Below are positions 34,553 through 42,193 of a stretch of 64,000 bases of DNA, piece by piece (the first letter of the stretch is position 1; every line of letters begins with the position of its first letter). Source of the stretch: Lacibacter sp. H375 (GTDB lineage: Bacteria; Bacteroidota; Bacteroidia; Chitinophagales; Chitinophagaceae). The notes beneath the pieces are model-generated. The model was not told where the DNA came from and ran no database searches. It saw only the letters and a program-made list of their open reading frames with translations. The translations under genes were made by a program, and so were the position numbers. The DNA is taken from positions 62,001 to 126,000 of the forward strand of contig NZ_JBBKTT010000001.1 in assembly GCF_037892425.1 (NCBI RefSeq), read 5' to 3'.

Positions 34553-35824
34553 TCAGTAAGATACGGAAGCTTTTAACAATTTAAGATGCTCATAAAAATC
34601 AGGGTATGATTTGTTGATTGCTTCAGCTTCTTCAATCGTTACATCACCATCTGCTTTCAACGCTGCCACTGCACAAGCCATGGCAATACGATGATCGTGA
34701 CGTGAATGGACAGTAGCGCCTTTTAATCCGCCGCCGCCATGAATAATCATGAGATCATCCTGCAACTCAATCGTTACACCCAACTTCGCAAATTCTTCCT
34801 GCAAGGTGATTGCACGGTTACTTTCTTTATGTGTTAAACGAGTTGTTCCTTCAATCACTGTTTTGCCATTGCAATAAGCTGCCAAGGCAACCAACGGCGG
34901 AAACAGATCGGGACATTCCGTTGCATTGAAATGAAAAGGCTTCAACGGAGCCGGACCAATTTCAATTTGCTCAGGTTGAATAGAAATAATACAACCGCAA
35001 TCCATCAAGGCCTGCAACACGGCTTTATCAGCCTGTGTTGAAAATACATCTAATCCTTTCACTACGATGTTTCCTGCAACTGCACCTGCAACGAGTAAGA
35101 ATGCAGCACCACTCCAATCGCCTTCTACAGTGTAATGGTGAGTCGTGAGTGGTGAGTCGTGAGTGGTCGGAGCAAAATAAAATGATTCGTAATTTTTATT
35201 CTCCGGCACTTTCAAACCAAACTGTTTCATTACATCAAGTGTAAGATCGATGTATGGTTTGCTTTTAAGATTAGTAACAGTAATTGATACATCACTTGCA
35301 TTACTTGCTGCATAAGCCAGCAACAATCCCGTTAGGAACTGTGAGCTGAGTGAACCATCGATAGTAATATTTTTCGGAACGATTGGTCCTTGAATATTCA
35401 ACGGCAATTTTCCTGCATTGCTTTTCACCTGCACATCAAGTTGCGGCAATATCTCATCGAAGAAATCCATTGGTCTTGTAGTTAAACTGCCGGTGCCGTT
35501 TACTGTAAGCGCATGATTGCTTAATGCAACCAACGGTGTAAACATACGGATGCTTAATCCACTTTCGCCGCAATTAATTTCACTGCTCACAGGTTGCACA
35601 CCATTACTTTCAATGATGAGTTCATTTCCATTATTGGTGAGCGTTCCACCCAGGCGTTGCGTAATATCCATCGCCGCTTTATCATCGTTACTATGACCGG
35701 GATTTTTAATGATGCTTTTTCCCTTTGCCACCAAAGCTGCAGCACATGCACGCTGCATCGAACTTTTTGATGCGTTCGATTGAATAGTTCCGGTTATGGT
35801 TGATGGATGTATTGTTACTTTCAT
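34553..35824 (-). CDS. aroA: 3-phosphoshikimate 1-carboxyvinyltransferase (EPSP synthase)
   Basis: 423 aa from the ATG at 35824. The frame begins 36 bp upstream, but MKVTIHPSTITGTIQSNASK is the expected start. Family marks: NASKSSMQRACAAA for the substrate site, GNGTSLTTRP-like NGTGSLTTRPMDFF, SLSSQFLTGLLLA, HKESNRA and HDHRIAMACAVAA. It condenses shikimate 3-phosphate and PEP. Residues ~220-230 (TTHDSPLTTHH) are encoded by a 7-bp tandem repeat array, see the repeat at 35137-35166. This is a surface loop, so the enzyme is probably intact. Confidence 0.96.
   Translation of the reverse strand: MKVTIHPSTITGTIQSNASKSSMQRACAAALVAKGKSIIKNPGHSNDDKAAMDITQRLGGTLTNNGNELIIESNGVQPVSSEINCGESGLSIRMFTPLVALSNHALTVNGTGSLTTRPMDFFDEILPQLDVQVKSNAGKLPLNIQGPIVPKNITIDGSLSSQFLTGLLLAYAASNASDVSITVTNLKSKPYIDLTLDVMKQFGLKVPENKNYESFYFAPTTHDSPLTTHHYTVEGDWSGAAFLLVAGAVAGNIVVKGLDVFSTQADKAVLQALMDCGCIISIQPEQIEIGPAPLKPFHFNATECPDLFPPLVALAAYCNGKTVIEGTTRLTHKESNRAITLQEEFAKLGVTIELQDDLMIIHGGGGLKGATVHSRHDHRIAMACAVAALKADGDVTIEEAEAINKSYPDFYEHLKLLKASVSY
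35137..35166 (-). repeat. heptad array inside aroA
   Basis: On the plus strand GGTGAGTCGTGAGT occurs twice in perfect tandem (35137-35150 and 35151-35164), itself composed of 7-mers GGTGAGT and CGTGAGT. It is the same kind of array as the intergenic tracts but lies in a coding frame. Confidence 0.85.
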
Positions 35825-35871
35825 GACTTCATACGGTGGGTCACTCCCAAGTGTGGCCACCGGCTTGTTAC

Positions 35872-36894
35872 TTATAATTTATAAATTAATTCTTCTAGCT
35901 GCACCAACGGAATATTCATCACTTTGGCTTCGCCTATTTTATTGAGCACAACATATTGCATTACATCCTGCGCTTTCTTTTTATCCTTCTTCAATGTTTC
36001 AAATGCTTCAGCTTTATCAAAAGTAAATGAAGAAGTGAGTCCGTATTGTTCAATGAGTTTGGTGAGGCGTTGTGTTTCAGTTGAAGAAAAATTATTGATC
36101 TCTTCCGAAATTTTTGCTGCTGCCACCATACCAATACTTACTGCATGTCCATGCATCAATTGATATTTATTCTCAATGGCATGTCCCAAAGTATGACCGA
36201 GATTCAACAGCTTACGATCTCCTTTTTCAAACTCATCTTCCTGCACCACTTTTGTTTTAATTAAACAGTTACGTTCAATTAATTGCTGCAATGGTTCTTT
36301 GTTATCCTGGTAATAAGTGATAGCATGTCGCTCCAGTTCATCAAACATCGCTGCATCTTTAATGGCAGCATGTTTAATTACTTCAGCAAAACCATTCTCC
36401 CATTCTTTCAGCGGCAACGTTTCAAGTAATGAAACATCATACAACAAAAAAGAAGGCTGACGGATAATACCCACCATATTCTTATATACTCCTACGTCAA
36501 TTCCATTCTTACCACCAATGCTTGCATCAACCATGGCAAGAATAGTTGTAGGAATAAATCCGCAGGCAATACCACGCATGTACACAGCAGCAATGTAGCC
36601 AACCATATCAGTTACCACACCGCCACCAACACCAACCAGTGTTGATTTACGATCGGCACCCAGTTCAATCAACTGACCAATCACATCATCAACTGTTGAT
36701 TGTATTTTATGAGCCTCACCTGCTTTCATGACAATGGTTTTCCAACCATCGAACTTTGCAGTATGTGCTGCAAATACATTTTCATCGGTGATGAGCACAG
36801 TGCCGTTCTTATCTGCAACAGCAGATAATTGTTCCATGCTGCCGTTGAAATAATCAACCGATGCCGTAGAAAATTGATAAGTCTGTTTTACCAT
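35872..36894 (-). CDS. aroB: 3-dehydroquinate synthase
   Basis: 340 aa. GGGVVTDMVGYIAAVYMRGI, PTTILAMVDASIGGKNGIDV, and the zinc-ligand helix LLNLGHTLGHAIENKYQLMH with His residues are diagnostic. It closes DAHP to 3-dehydroquinate using NAD and zinc. It follows aroG/CM across 129 bp that carry two repeat tracts, so its transcription may partly be separate. ATG at 36894. Confidence 0.96.
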   Translation of the reverse strand: MVKQTYQFSTASVDYFNGSMEQLSAVADKNGTVLITDENVFAAHTAKFDGWKTIVMKAGEAHKIQSTVDDVIGQLIELGADRKSTLVGVGGGVVTDMVGYIAAVYMRGIACGFIPTTILAMVDASIGGKNGIDVGVYKNMVGIIRQPSFLLYDVSLLETLPLKEWENGFAEVIKHAAIKDAAMFDELERHAITYYQDNKEPLQQLIERNCLIKTKVVQEDEFEKGDRKLLNLGHTLGHAIENKYQLMHGHAVSIGMVAAAKISEEINNFSSTETQRLTKLIEQYGLTSSFTFDKAEAFETLKKDKKKAQDVMQYVVLNKIGEAKVMNIPLVQLEELIYKL

Positions 36895-36904
36895 AATATC
36901 ATTG

Positions 36905-37028
36905 CCGCAAAGGCGCTAAGTCGCAAAGAAAAAAGATGAATAGAATTGTTACAGCACAAGTGAGTGACACAACGAAAGCAAAATAATTGCACTGCAGCCC
37001 ACTCACAACTCAGCATTCACCATTCACG
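36905..37028. repeat. two short-repeat tracts between DAHP synthase and aroB
   Basis: 36905-36928 reads CGCAAAGG, CGCTAAGT, CGCAAAG in 8-bp register. 36999-37028, on the minus strand, reads CGTGAAT, GGTGAAT, GCTGAGT, TGTGAGT in 7-bp register and overlaps the stop of the DAHP synthase gene (37026-37024). Confidence 0.7.
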
Positions 37029-38112
37029 AATCAAGCACCTTCTTCTGATGATTAATGCTTTCCATATGCACCGCATCAAAATACTTGGTGATGAAATCTT
37101 TACTCAACCCTTTACGCTCACCTTCTTTAAATGCACGCTCAAGGATTTCGTTCCAGCGGTTTGTTTGTAAGATGGTGATGTTGTTATCTTTCTTGTACTG
37201 ACCAATGTTCTCAGCAATTTTCATACGCTGACCAAGGATCTGCATCAACTCATCATCGAGTTGGTTAATTTGCTGACGTAATTTTTCCAATGCCTGGTGA
37301 AACTCATCTGATGCTACATCTTCTTTACGCCAGATGATGCTGCTCAGCATTTCTGCCAAACGCTCAGGAGTAACCTGTTGTTTCGCATCGCTCCACGCAT
37401 TATCCGGATCAATATGACTTTCGATCATCAAACCATCAAAGTCGAGATCAATTGCTTTTTGTGCAGTCTCCTGTAAAATATCTCTGCGACCGCAAATATG
37501 TGAAGGATCGTTAATAATAATCTGATCAGGATTGCGACGCTTCATTTCAATCGCTAAATGCCACATCGGTGCATTGCGATATTCTGTATTACCGTAAGAA
37601 GAAAATCCACGGTGAATTAAACCAATTTGTTTGATGCCTGCACGAGCCACACGTTCAACTGCACCACTCCACAATTCAAGATCAGGGTTGATCGGGTTCT
37701 TGATCAACACCGGAATATCGACACCACGTAACGCATCAGCAACTTCCTGTACGCTGAAAGGGTTCACAGTTGTACGTGCACCGATCCACAATACATCCAC
37801 TTCAAAGTTCAATGCATCTTCCACCTGTTTACCCGTTGCAACTTCAACAGTTGTTGGTAAGCCTGTTAATGCTTTTGCTTTTTGCAGCCATGGTAAACCT
37901 TTTGCGCCAATACCTTCAAACATGCCGGGTTTGGTACGTGGTTTCCAGATACCTGCACGCAACATATTTATTTTTCCTGTTGCTGCCAGGCGCTGTGCGG
38001 TTGATACTAATTGATCTTCGGTTTCGGCGCTGCATGGTCCGCCAATGATCAGTGGCTTTTTACTCCATGCTTCCTGCACTTTCTCTTTCATGTTTGCTTC
38101 TAATGTTTGCAT
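37024..38112 (-). CDS. aroG: bifunctional DAHP synthase / chorismate mutase (type II)
   Basis: 362 aa. The N-terminal ~265 residues are a type Ib (AroAIbeta-like) DAHP synthase: LIIGGPCSAE at 21-30, MLRAGIWKPRTKPGMFEGIG, IGARTTVNPFSVQEV, NDPSHICGRRD, MIESHIDPDNAWSD. Residues ~275-350 are an AroQ-class chorismate mutase (LRQQINQLDDELMQILGQRM, KIAENIGQYKK). This fusion is standard in Bacteroidota and couples the entry and branch steps, with feedback by prephenate known in similar fusions. Start ATG at 38112, with M8 an alternative. Confidence 0.95.
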   Translation of the reverse strand: MQTLEANMKEKVQEAWSKKPLIIGGPCSAETEDQLVSTAQRLAATGKINMLRAGIWKPRTKPGMFEGIGAKGLPWLQKAKALTGLPTTVEVATGKQVEDALNFEVDVLWIGARTTVNPFSVQEVADALRGVDIPVLIKNPINPDLELWSGAVERVARAGIKQIGLIHRGFSSYGNTEYRNAPMWHLAIEMKRRNPDQIIINDPSHICGRRDILQETAQKAIDLDFDGLMIESHIDPDNAWSDAKQQVTPERLAEMLSSIIWRKEDVASDEFHQALEKLRQQINQLDDELMQILGQRMKIAENIGQYKKDNNITILQTNRWNEILERAFKEGERKGLSKDFITKYFDAVHMESINHQKKVLDS

Positions 38113-38159
38113 TGTTATTGGTTGTAAAGTTAAGTTTTATGTTGCGAACACTTGTTCTG

Positions 38160-38627
38160 CTATCTGGCTGCTGTTGTGTCACTCACTTCAGCGTTCTTTT
38201 TCCAATCTTCTTTTTTCATTTCAAACTTTATCTCACCTTTTCCATACACACCTTTTTCAATCCATCCCTGCCTGCGATAGAATGTTTCTGCTCTTGTACC
38301 GGGGCTTGTACTCAACCACACCGTTTCATTTGTTTGACTGAAATACCAGTTCATCATCAGATCATGTAACTGCTTGCCGATTCCTTTTGCTTCACAGCTC
38401 GGGTCAACAAACAACGCCCAGATATTATGATCTACTAAATCAGCAATAGAAAATCCAACCACCACATCATCAATTACACAAACCCAACCTTTACCTCTTC
38501 TTGTGATGTAATCTTCCACATCTTTATCTGGCACCAATGCAGGATTGCTCAACACATTTTCTTTTACAGCGTTGCGTACAACCTGTATCTGCTGAATATC
38601 CTGTATCGTTGCTTCACGATAGGTCAT
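38160..38627 (-). CDS. GNAT family N-acetyltransferase
   Basis: 155 aa. The acetyl-CoA loop is FVDPSCEAKGIGKQLHDLMM, preceded by VVGFSIADLVDHNIWALFV. The substrate is unknown. It overlaps tyrA by 4 bp (ATGA at 38627-38624), so it is translated from the aromatic operon mRNA. It has no known role in the pathway. It could acetylate an amino acid or a small amine. Confidence 0.85.
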   Translation of the reverse strand: MTYREATIQDIQQIQVVRNAVKENVLSNPALVPDKDVEDYITRRGKGWVCVIDDVVVGFSIADLVDHNIWALFVDPSCEAKGIGKQLHDLMMNWYFSQTNETVWLSTSPGTRAETFYRRQGWIEKGVYGKGEIKFEMKKEDWKKNAEVSDTTAAR

Positions 38628-39472
38628 TTGATGATGCGTCTTATTTTGTTTGCGTGTTCAATTAAATTTTGTAAGTCTGTTCCTTTATCATCTCTGATGC
38701 TGTCTCTGAATTTTGTCAACTGTTGTATATGTTCATTCAACACATCCAGCACATTTACTTTATTCTGCAAAAAGATCGGCACCCACATAGCCGGATTACT
38801 TTTTGCCAAACGAACCGTACTTTCAAAACCTGCACTCGCCATTTCGAAAATGGCATTGTCTTCTTTCTCTTTTTCCAAAACTGTATTTGCCAAAGCAAAT
38901 GAAGTGATGTGTGAAATATGACTTACATACGCTGCATGCAGATCATGTGCTTTTGCTTCCATGCTCAGCAGGTGCATGCCTATTTTTTTGTACATATATT
39001 TTGTCCACTCCAGTGCATCGAGATCGCTATCACCTTCATTGCAAATGATCACTGCTTTATTTTCATACGCACCACGTACTGCTGCTGCCGGACCGCTGTA
39101 CTCCGTACCCCACATGGGATGCGTTGCAACATAACGTCCACGTTTTGGATGGTTTGCTACTGCTTCCGTTAATTGTGATTTGGTAGAACCCAAATCAACA
39201 ACAATCTGCTGATCTACTTTATCAAGAATAGAAGGCAACAATCTCACCATGAGATCAACCGGAAAAGCAAGAATCACTACGTCGCTTTGTGCAATGGCTT
39301 CATCCAATGGCAATATTTCATCTACCAGTTCAAGTTCTAAAGCTTTTGATTCATGTTCTTTATTGGCATCAGCACCAATCAAACGTGATGAGATCTTTTT
39401 CTCATGCAGCTGAATGGCAAGTGAGCCACCAATTAAACCCACACCAATGATTGCAATACGTTTACGTTCCAT
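38624..39472 (-). CDS. tyrA: prephenate dehydrogenase
   Basis: 282 aa. NAD-binding IAIIGVGLIGGSLAIQL at residues 6-22, VDLGSTKSQLTEAV, FVATHPMWGTEYSGP-like YVATHPMWGTEYSGPAAAVR and HDLHAAYVSHISHITSFALA are diagnostic for TyrA. It oxidises prephenate to 4-hydroxyphenylpyruvate for tyrosine. No ACT domain is present. It starts 20 bp after the aminotransferase stop, within a heptad tract. Confidence 0.94.
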   Translation of the reverse strand: MERKRIAIIGVGLIGGSLAIQLHEKKISSRLIGADANKEHESKALELELVDEILPLDEAIAQSDVVILAFPVDLMVRLLPSILDKVDQQIVVDLGSTKSQLTEAVANHPKRGRYVATHPMWGTEYSGPAAAVRGAYENKAVIICNEGDSDLDALEWTKYMYKKIGMHLLSMEAKAHDLHAAYVSHISHITSFALANTVLEKEKEDNAIFEMASAGFESTVRLAKSNPAMWVPIFLQNKVNVLDVLNEHIQQLTKFRDSIRDDKGTDLQNLIEHANKIRRIIK

Positions 39473-39504
39473 ACTTTTTCACTTTTGACCTTTTACTTTT
39501 GACT
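39472..39504 (-). repeat. heptad tract spanning aminotransferase stop and tyrA start
   Basis: On the minus strand it reads AAGTCAA, AAGTAAA, AGGTCAA, AAGTGAA, AAAGT in 7-bp register. It encodes the last Ser-Gln-Lys codons and stop of the aminotransferase (to 39493) and continues to the tyrA ATG (39472). Confidence 0.75.
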
Positions 39505-40647
39505 TATACGAGCAATTGCTTCTTCGAATCTTGCAACCGGCGCACACAAACTCACCCGTATGTATCCATCACCTGCATTTCCAAAAATGCCGCCCGGTGT
39601 AATAAATACATTACTGTTATACAATACTTCGTCACTCAACTCATAGCCGGTTTTATATTTCGCTGGGATCTTTGCCCATACGAACATACCAACCTGATCT
39701 TTTGAATACACACAGTTCAACAGATCCAATAATTCAAATACTTTTTCTCTGCGTTCACGGTAAATTTTGTTTACTCCATCATACCAATCTTTGCCAAGAT
39801 TCAATGCTGTTGCCGCAGCCAATTGCACTGGCAGAAACATACCGCTATCCATATTACTTTTAAAACGAAGCACTTCATCAATACGTTCTTTTGCTCCGCT
39901 CAGCATACCCACTCTCCAACCCGCCATATTCTGACTTTTGCTGAGTGAGTTTAATTCCAGCACACAATCTTTTGCGCCATCAATACTCAATAAACTCATC
40001 GGATGCTCATTCAAAATAAAACTGTACGGATTATCATGAATGATGAGGATACCTGTTTTCTTTCCGAATGTAACCAGTTGTTCAAATAATTTCCTGTCGG
40101 GCAACTGTCCGGTTGGCATCTGCGGATAATTCACAAACATCAATTTCACTTTTGAAAGATCAGCTGCTTCCAATGCTGTAAAATCAGGTGCATAGTTGTT
40201 GTTTTCTTTCAAATCGTAATTCACCGAAACCCCACCTGCAAGTTTTACAGCACTCCTGTATGTTGGATAGCCCGGATTCGGCACCAATACTTCATCGCCT
40301 TCATTTAAATACGTCATACAGATATGCATGATCCCTTCTTTGCTACCAATGAGCGGAAGAATTTCAGTATCAGCATTCAAATCAACATTGTACCATTTCT
40401 TATACCAGTCACTCATAGCCTTGCGTAACACAATTGAACCCTTGTACGATTGATAAGCATGTACATTCGGCTTCGCACTTTCTTCCTGCAAGGTTTTAAT
40501 TACATCCGGGTGCGGTGGTAAATCGGGGCTGCCAATACCCAGATTGATGATTTGTTTACCTTGCTTGTTCAGTTCATCGATTTCCCGCAACTTCTGCGAG
40601 AAATAATACTCACCAATACCATCCAATCGTTTTGCTGTCTGTATCAT
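39493..40647 (-). CDS. PLP-dependent aminotransferase (aromatic pathway)
   Basis: 384 aa from the ATG at 40647, 1 bp after the pheA stop. An upstream in-frame extension into pheA is unlikely. Fold type I marks: INLGIGSPDLPPHPDV, VLVPNPGYPTYRSAV, MFVNYPQMPTGQ, IIHDNPYSFI, and the PLP lysine in LNSLSKSQNMAGWRVG. Its operon position suggests phenylpyruvate/4-hydroxyphenylpyruvate transamination to Phe and Tyr, but the sequence also resembles LL-diaminopimelate/aspartate aminotransferase-like groups. The specificity is an inference. Confidence 0.88.
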   Translation of the reverse strand: MIQTAKRLDGIGEYYFSQKLREIDELNKQGKQIINLGIGSPDLPPHPDVIKTLQEESAKPNVHAYQSYKGSIVLRKAMSDWYKKWYNVDLNADTEILPLIGSKEGIMHICMTYLNEGDEVLVPNPGYPTYRSAVKLAGGVSVNYDLKENNNYAPDFTALEAADLSKVKLMFVNYPQMPTGQLPDRKLFEQLVTFGKKTGILIIHDNPYSFILNEHPMSLLSIDGAKDCVLELNSLSKSQNMAGWRVGMLSGAKERIDEVLRFKSNMDSGMFLPVQLAAATALNLGKDWYDGVNKIYRERREKVFELLDLLNCVYSKDQVGMFVWAKIPAKYKTGYELSDEVLYNSNVFITPGGIFGNAGDGYIRVSLCAPVARFEEAIARISQK

Positions 40648-40648
40648 A

Positions 40649-41473
40649 TTAAACTGTCTTTCCGTTTTTATATACACCATAGATTTTCAACTCAACAGTT
40701 GAAGGTTTAATTGCTTCAATTACTTTCTGAAACTGCTCAATGGTTTCAAATTCCATATCTGCATGAAAGCTGTATTTAAAATCTGTCCCGGGTATCGGGA
40801 AACTTTGCAGCTTACTTAAATTAATGCCACCATCTGCAATTTGTCCCAGCACTCTTGCTAAACTTCCTTTTGAATGATCGGTTACAAAATTCACCGATGC
40901 TTTATTGGCATGTTCAATAGATCCGTTTTGTTCACGTTGTAAAATGAGGAATCTTGTATAGTTGTTCTTCATGGTTTGAATGGCCGGAGCAATAATGTTC
41001 AACCCATATAATTCTGCAGCCAGTTTACTTGCAATGGCTGCAATATGCTTGCTCTTGTGTTGATGGATATGTTTTGCACTCAACGCCGTGTCTTCTGTTT
41101 CAACCAACTTCCATTTATACTTATCCAAAAAATCGTAACACTGCTGCAAAGCCATCGTGTGCGAATGCACTTCCTTAATGTCTTCCAGCTTTACTCCCTG
41201 GTTAACGATCAGGTTTTGTTTGATGTGCAGATACACTTCGCCAACAATCACCAGGTTACTTTTCTGTAATAAATTATAGTTGGGCAAAATGCTGCCGGCA
41301 ATAGAATTTTCAATCGCCATCACTGCGCCGTCGCTTTCTTTTTTATTGGCGCCGATCTTTACCACCTCCCTGAACGTTGCACAGGGGATTACTTCCACAT
41401 CCTTTCCAAAGAATTGTCTTGCCGCTTCCTGGTGAAAACTGCCTTCGTAACCTTGTATCGTAACTTTTGCCAT
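40649..41473 (-). CDS. pheA: prephenate dehydratase with ACT domain
   Basis: 274 aa, with no chorismate mutase domain (that is fused to the DAHP synthase). The dehydratase domain carries VTIQGYEGSFHQEAARQFFG, AIENSIAGSILPNYNLL, VHSHTMALQQCYDFL and NNYTRFLILQRE (with the essential Thr-Arg-Phe). The ACT domain occupies ~190-270 (NFVTDHSKGSLARVLGQIAD, GGINLSKLQSFPI) and should bind phenylalanine for feedback. It is the first structural gene after the Phe/Tyr leader and terminator, 13 bp downstream of the terminator stem. Confidence 0.96.
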   Translation of the reverse strand: MAKVTIQGYEGSFHQEAARQFFGKDVEVIPCATFREVVKIGANKKESDGAVMAIENSIAGSILPNYNLLQKSNLVIVGEVYLHIKQNLIVNQGVKLEDIKEVHSHTMALQQCYDFLDKYKWKLVETEDTALSAKHIHQHKSKHIAAIASKLAAELYGLNIIAPAIQTMKNNYTRFLILQREQNGSIEHANKASVNFVTDHSKGSLARVLGQIADGGINLSKLQSFPIPGTDFKYSFHADMEFETIEQFQKVIEAIKPSTVELKIYGVYKNGKTV

Positions 41474-41486
41474 AATGCTTAAAATG

Positions 41487-41516
41487 AAGAATCCCGACCT
41501 TTTGGCCGGGATTCTT
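41487..41516 (-). terminator. attenuator terminator ahead of pheA
   Basis: AAGAATCCCGGCC pairs with GGTCGGGATTCTT (13 bp, one G-U) around an AAAA loop. A modest CATTTT tail follows. It lies between the leader peptide and pheA, so in this context it is a regulated terminator rather than an end-of-gene one. Confidence 0.85.
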
Positions 41517-41569
41517 TATGTTGATTCGTTTCGTTCGTTTAGTTCGCATTCAACAACAGGAGTCCCGGC
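41505..41569 (-). promoter_or_regulatory. antiterminator pairing regions 2 and 3 of the pheA attenuator
   Basis: GCCGGGACTC (41569-41560, inside the leader coding sequence) is complementary to GAATCCCGGC (41514-41505) in 9 of 10 positions. The latter is also the 5' arm of the terminator, so the two hairpins exclude each other. Ribosome stalling upstream at Phe/Tyr codons would favour this antiterminator pairing. Confidence 0.75.
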
Positions 41570-41628
41570 TTCATTCTAAAATAAAAGAAGCTAAAATAAA
41601 AGAAACGGTATCCTTTGTTGATTGTCAT
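41539..41628 (-). CDS. Phe/Tyr-rich leader peptide of the aromatic operon
   Basis: A 29-codon ORF (ATG 41628, TAA 41541-41539) with YRFFYFSFFYF at residues 7-17: six Phe and three Tyr among eleven codons. It resembles the pheL leader of enterobacteria in principle. It is followed by the antiterminator and terminator arms and then pheA. Charged Phe and Tyr tRNA levels would set ribosome progress and so operon expression. Part of the control block is a 15-bp in-frame near-duplication (FFYFS/FFYFR). The ORF is too short for standard gene callers. Translation is inferred from composition and architecture. Confidence 0.85.
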   Translation of the reverse strand: MTINKGYRFFYFSFFYFRMKPGLLLLNAN

Positions 41629-41633
41629 CAAGT

Positions 41634-41663
41634 CAAAAATAAACCAGAGCAAGCATAAAACAA
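41634..41663 (-). promoter_or_regulatory. promoter of the aromatic operon leader
   Basis: TTG (41663-41661), 19-bp spacer, then TATTTTTG (41641-41634) on the minus strand match the Bacteroidota -33/-7 pattern. The -7 box ends 5 bp before the leader ATG, so the leader mRNA would have almost no 5' UTR if this promoter is the one used. Confidence 0.55.
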
Positions 41664-41763
41664 GTGTTAGTCGTAAAAAAAATCTGTGCAACCGTTTGGA
41701 GCAAGTTCAGGAACTATTAGTTTTAAATTGATGGTTGAAGTAAAAACGGTTGATTCAAGACAC

Positions 41764-41787
41764 GAAAAAAGCCATTCCAGGAATGGA
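41764..41787 (-). terminator. terminator after the small lipoprotein gene
   Basis: CCATTC and GAATGG flank a 3-nt turn (41772-41786). The minus strand continues with CTTTTTT. It lies ~105 bp beyond the lipoprotein stop and upstream of the leader promoter, and insulates the aromatic operon. Confidence 0.65.
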
Positions 41788-41892
41788 ACGGCCGTTAACG
41801 ATTGCTTGCCATATGAAAATCTTTATCCTCGGGCTTAGTCACTACCCGGCAAGCTGGGATTTTCTTTCTTCACGAAAGCCCAGGGTAACTAA

Positions 41893-42075
41893 TTACTTTT
41901 TAGTTGTGTCAACTGCAGCTGGAGCTGTAGTATCTTTCGCTGTAGTATCAACGATAACTGGAGCAGTTGTGTCAGCAGGAACTACAACTGTTGTGTCAGT
42001 AGTTGCTTCTTTTTCACCTTCATTGTTACAAGCTACAAAACCGAGGATAGCGAACGCTAATAAAACCTTTTTCAT
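41893..42075 (-). CDS. small Thr/Ala/Asp-rich lipoprotein
   Basis: 60 aa. The signal peptide ends in a lipobox (MKKVLLAFAILGFVACNN). The mature part is nearly all low-complexity: TTDTTVVVPADTTAPVIVDT and DTTAPAAVDTTKK with acidic TTD/DTT units. Similar short lipoproteins are common in Bacteroidota and lack a known function. It is divergent from the sigma factor gene across 118 bp, so it could share regulation with it. Confidence 0.75.
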   Translation of the reverse strand: MKKVLLAFAILGFVACNNEGEKEATTDTTVVVPADTTAPVIVDTTAKDTTAPAAVDTTKK

Positions 42076-42193
42076 TCTTTCTAATTTTTAAAGTTTAAGA
42101 TAATTATCAGGGATTAATACAGGAAGCGGGAAAAGGTAACCCGGTTTTTTTAAAAAATATTTTTAGCCGTTCTTTGGGTTACAATTTGCCCTT

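Noticed and set aside
41343-41549. 68-codon ORF (MRTKRTKRINIKNPG) overlapping the pheA terminator, considered as the leader peptide
   Set aside because: It runs through both terminator arms into pheA in another frame and is not rich in Phe/Tyr. The 41628-41539 ORF has the Phe/Tyr run and ends before the terminator.
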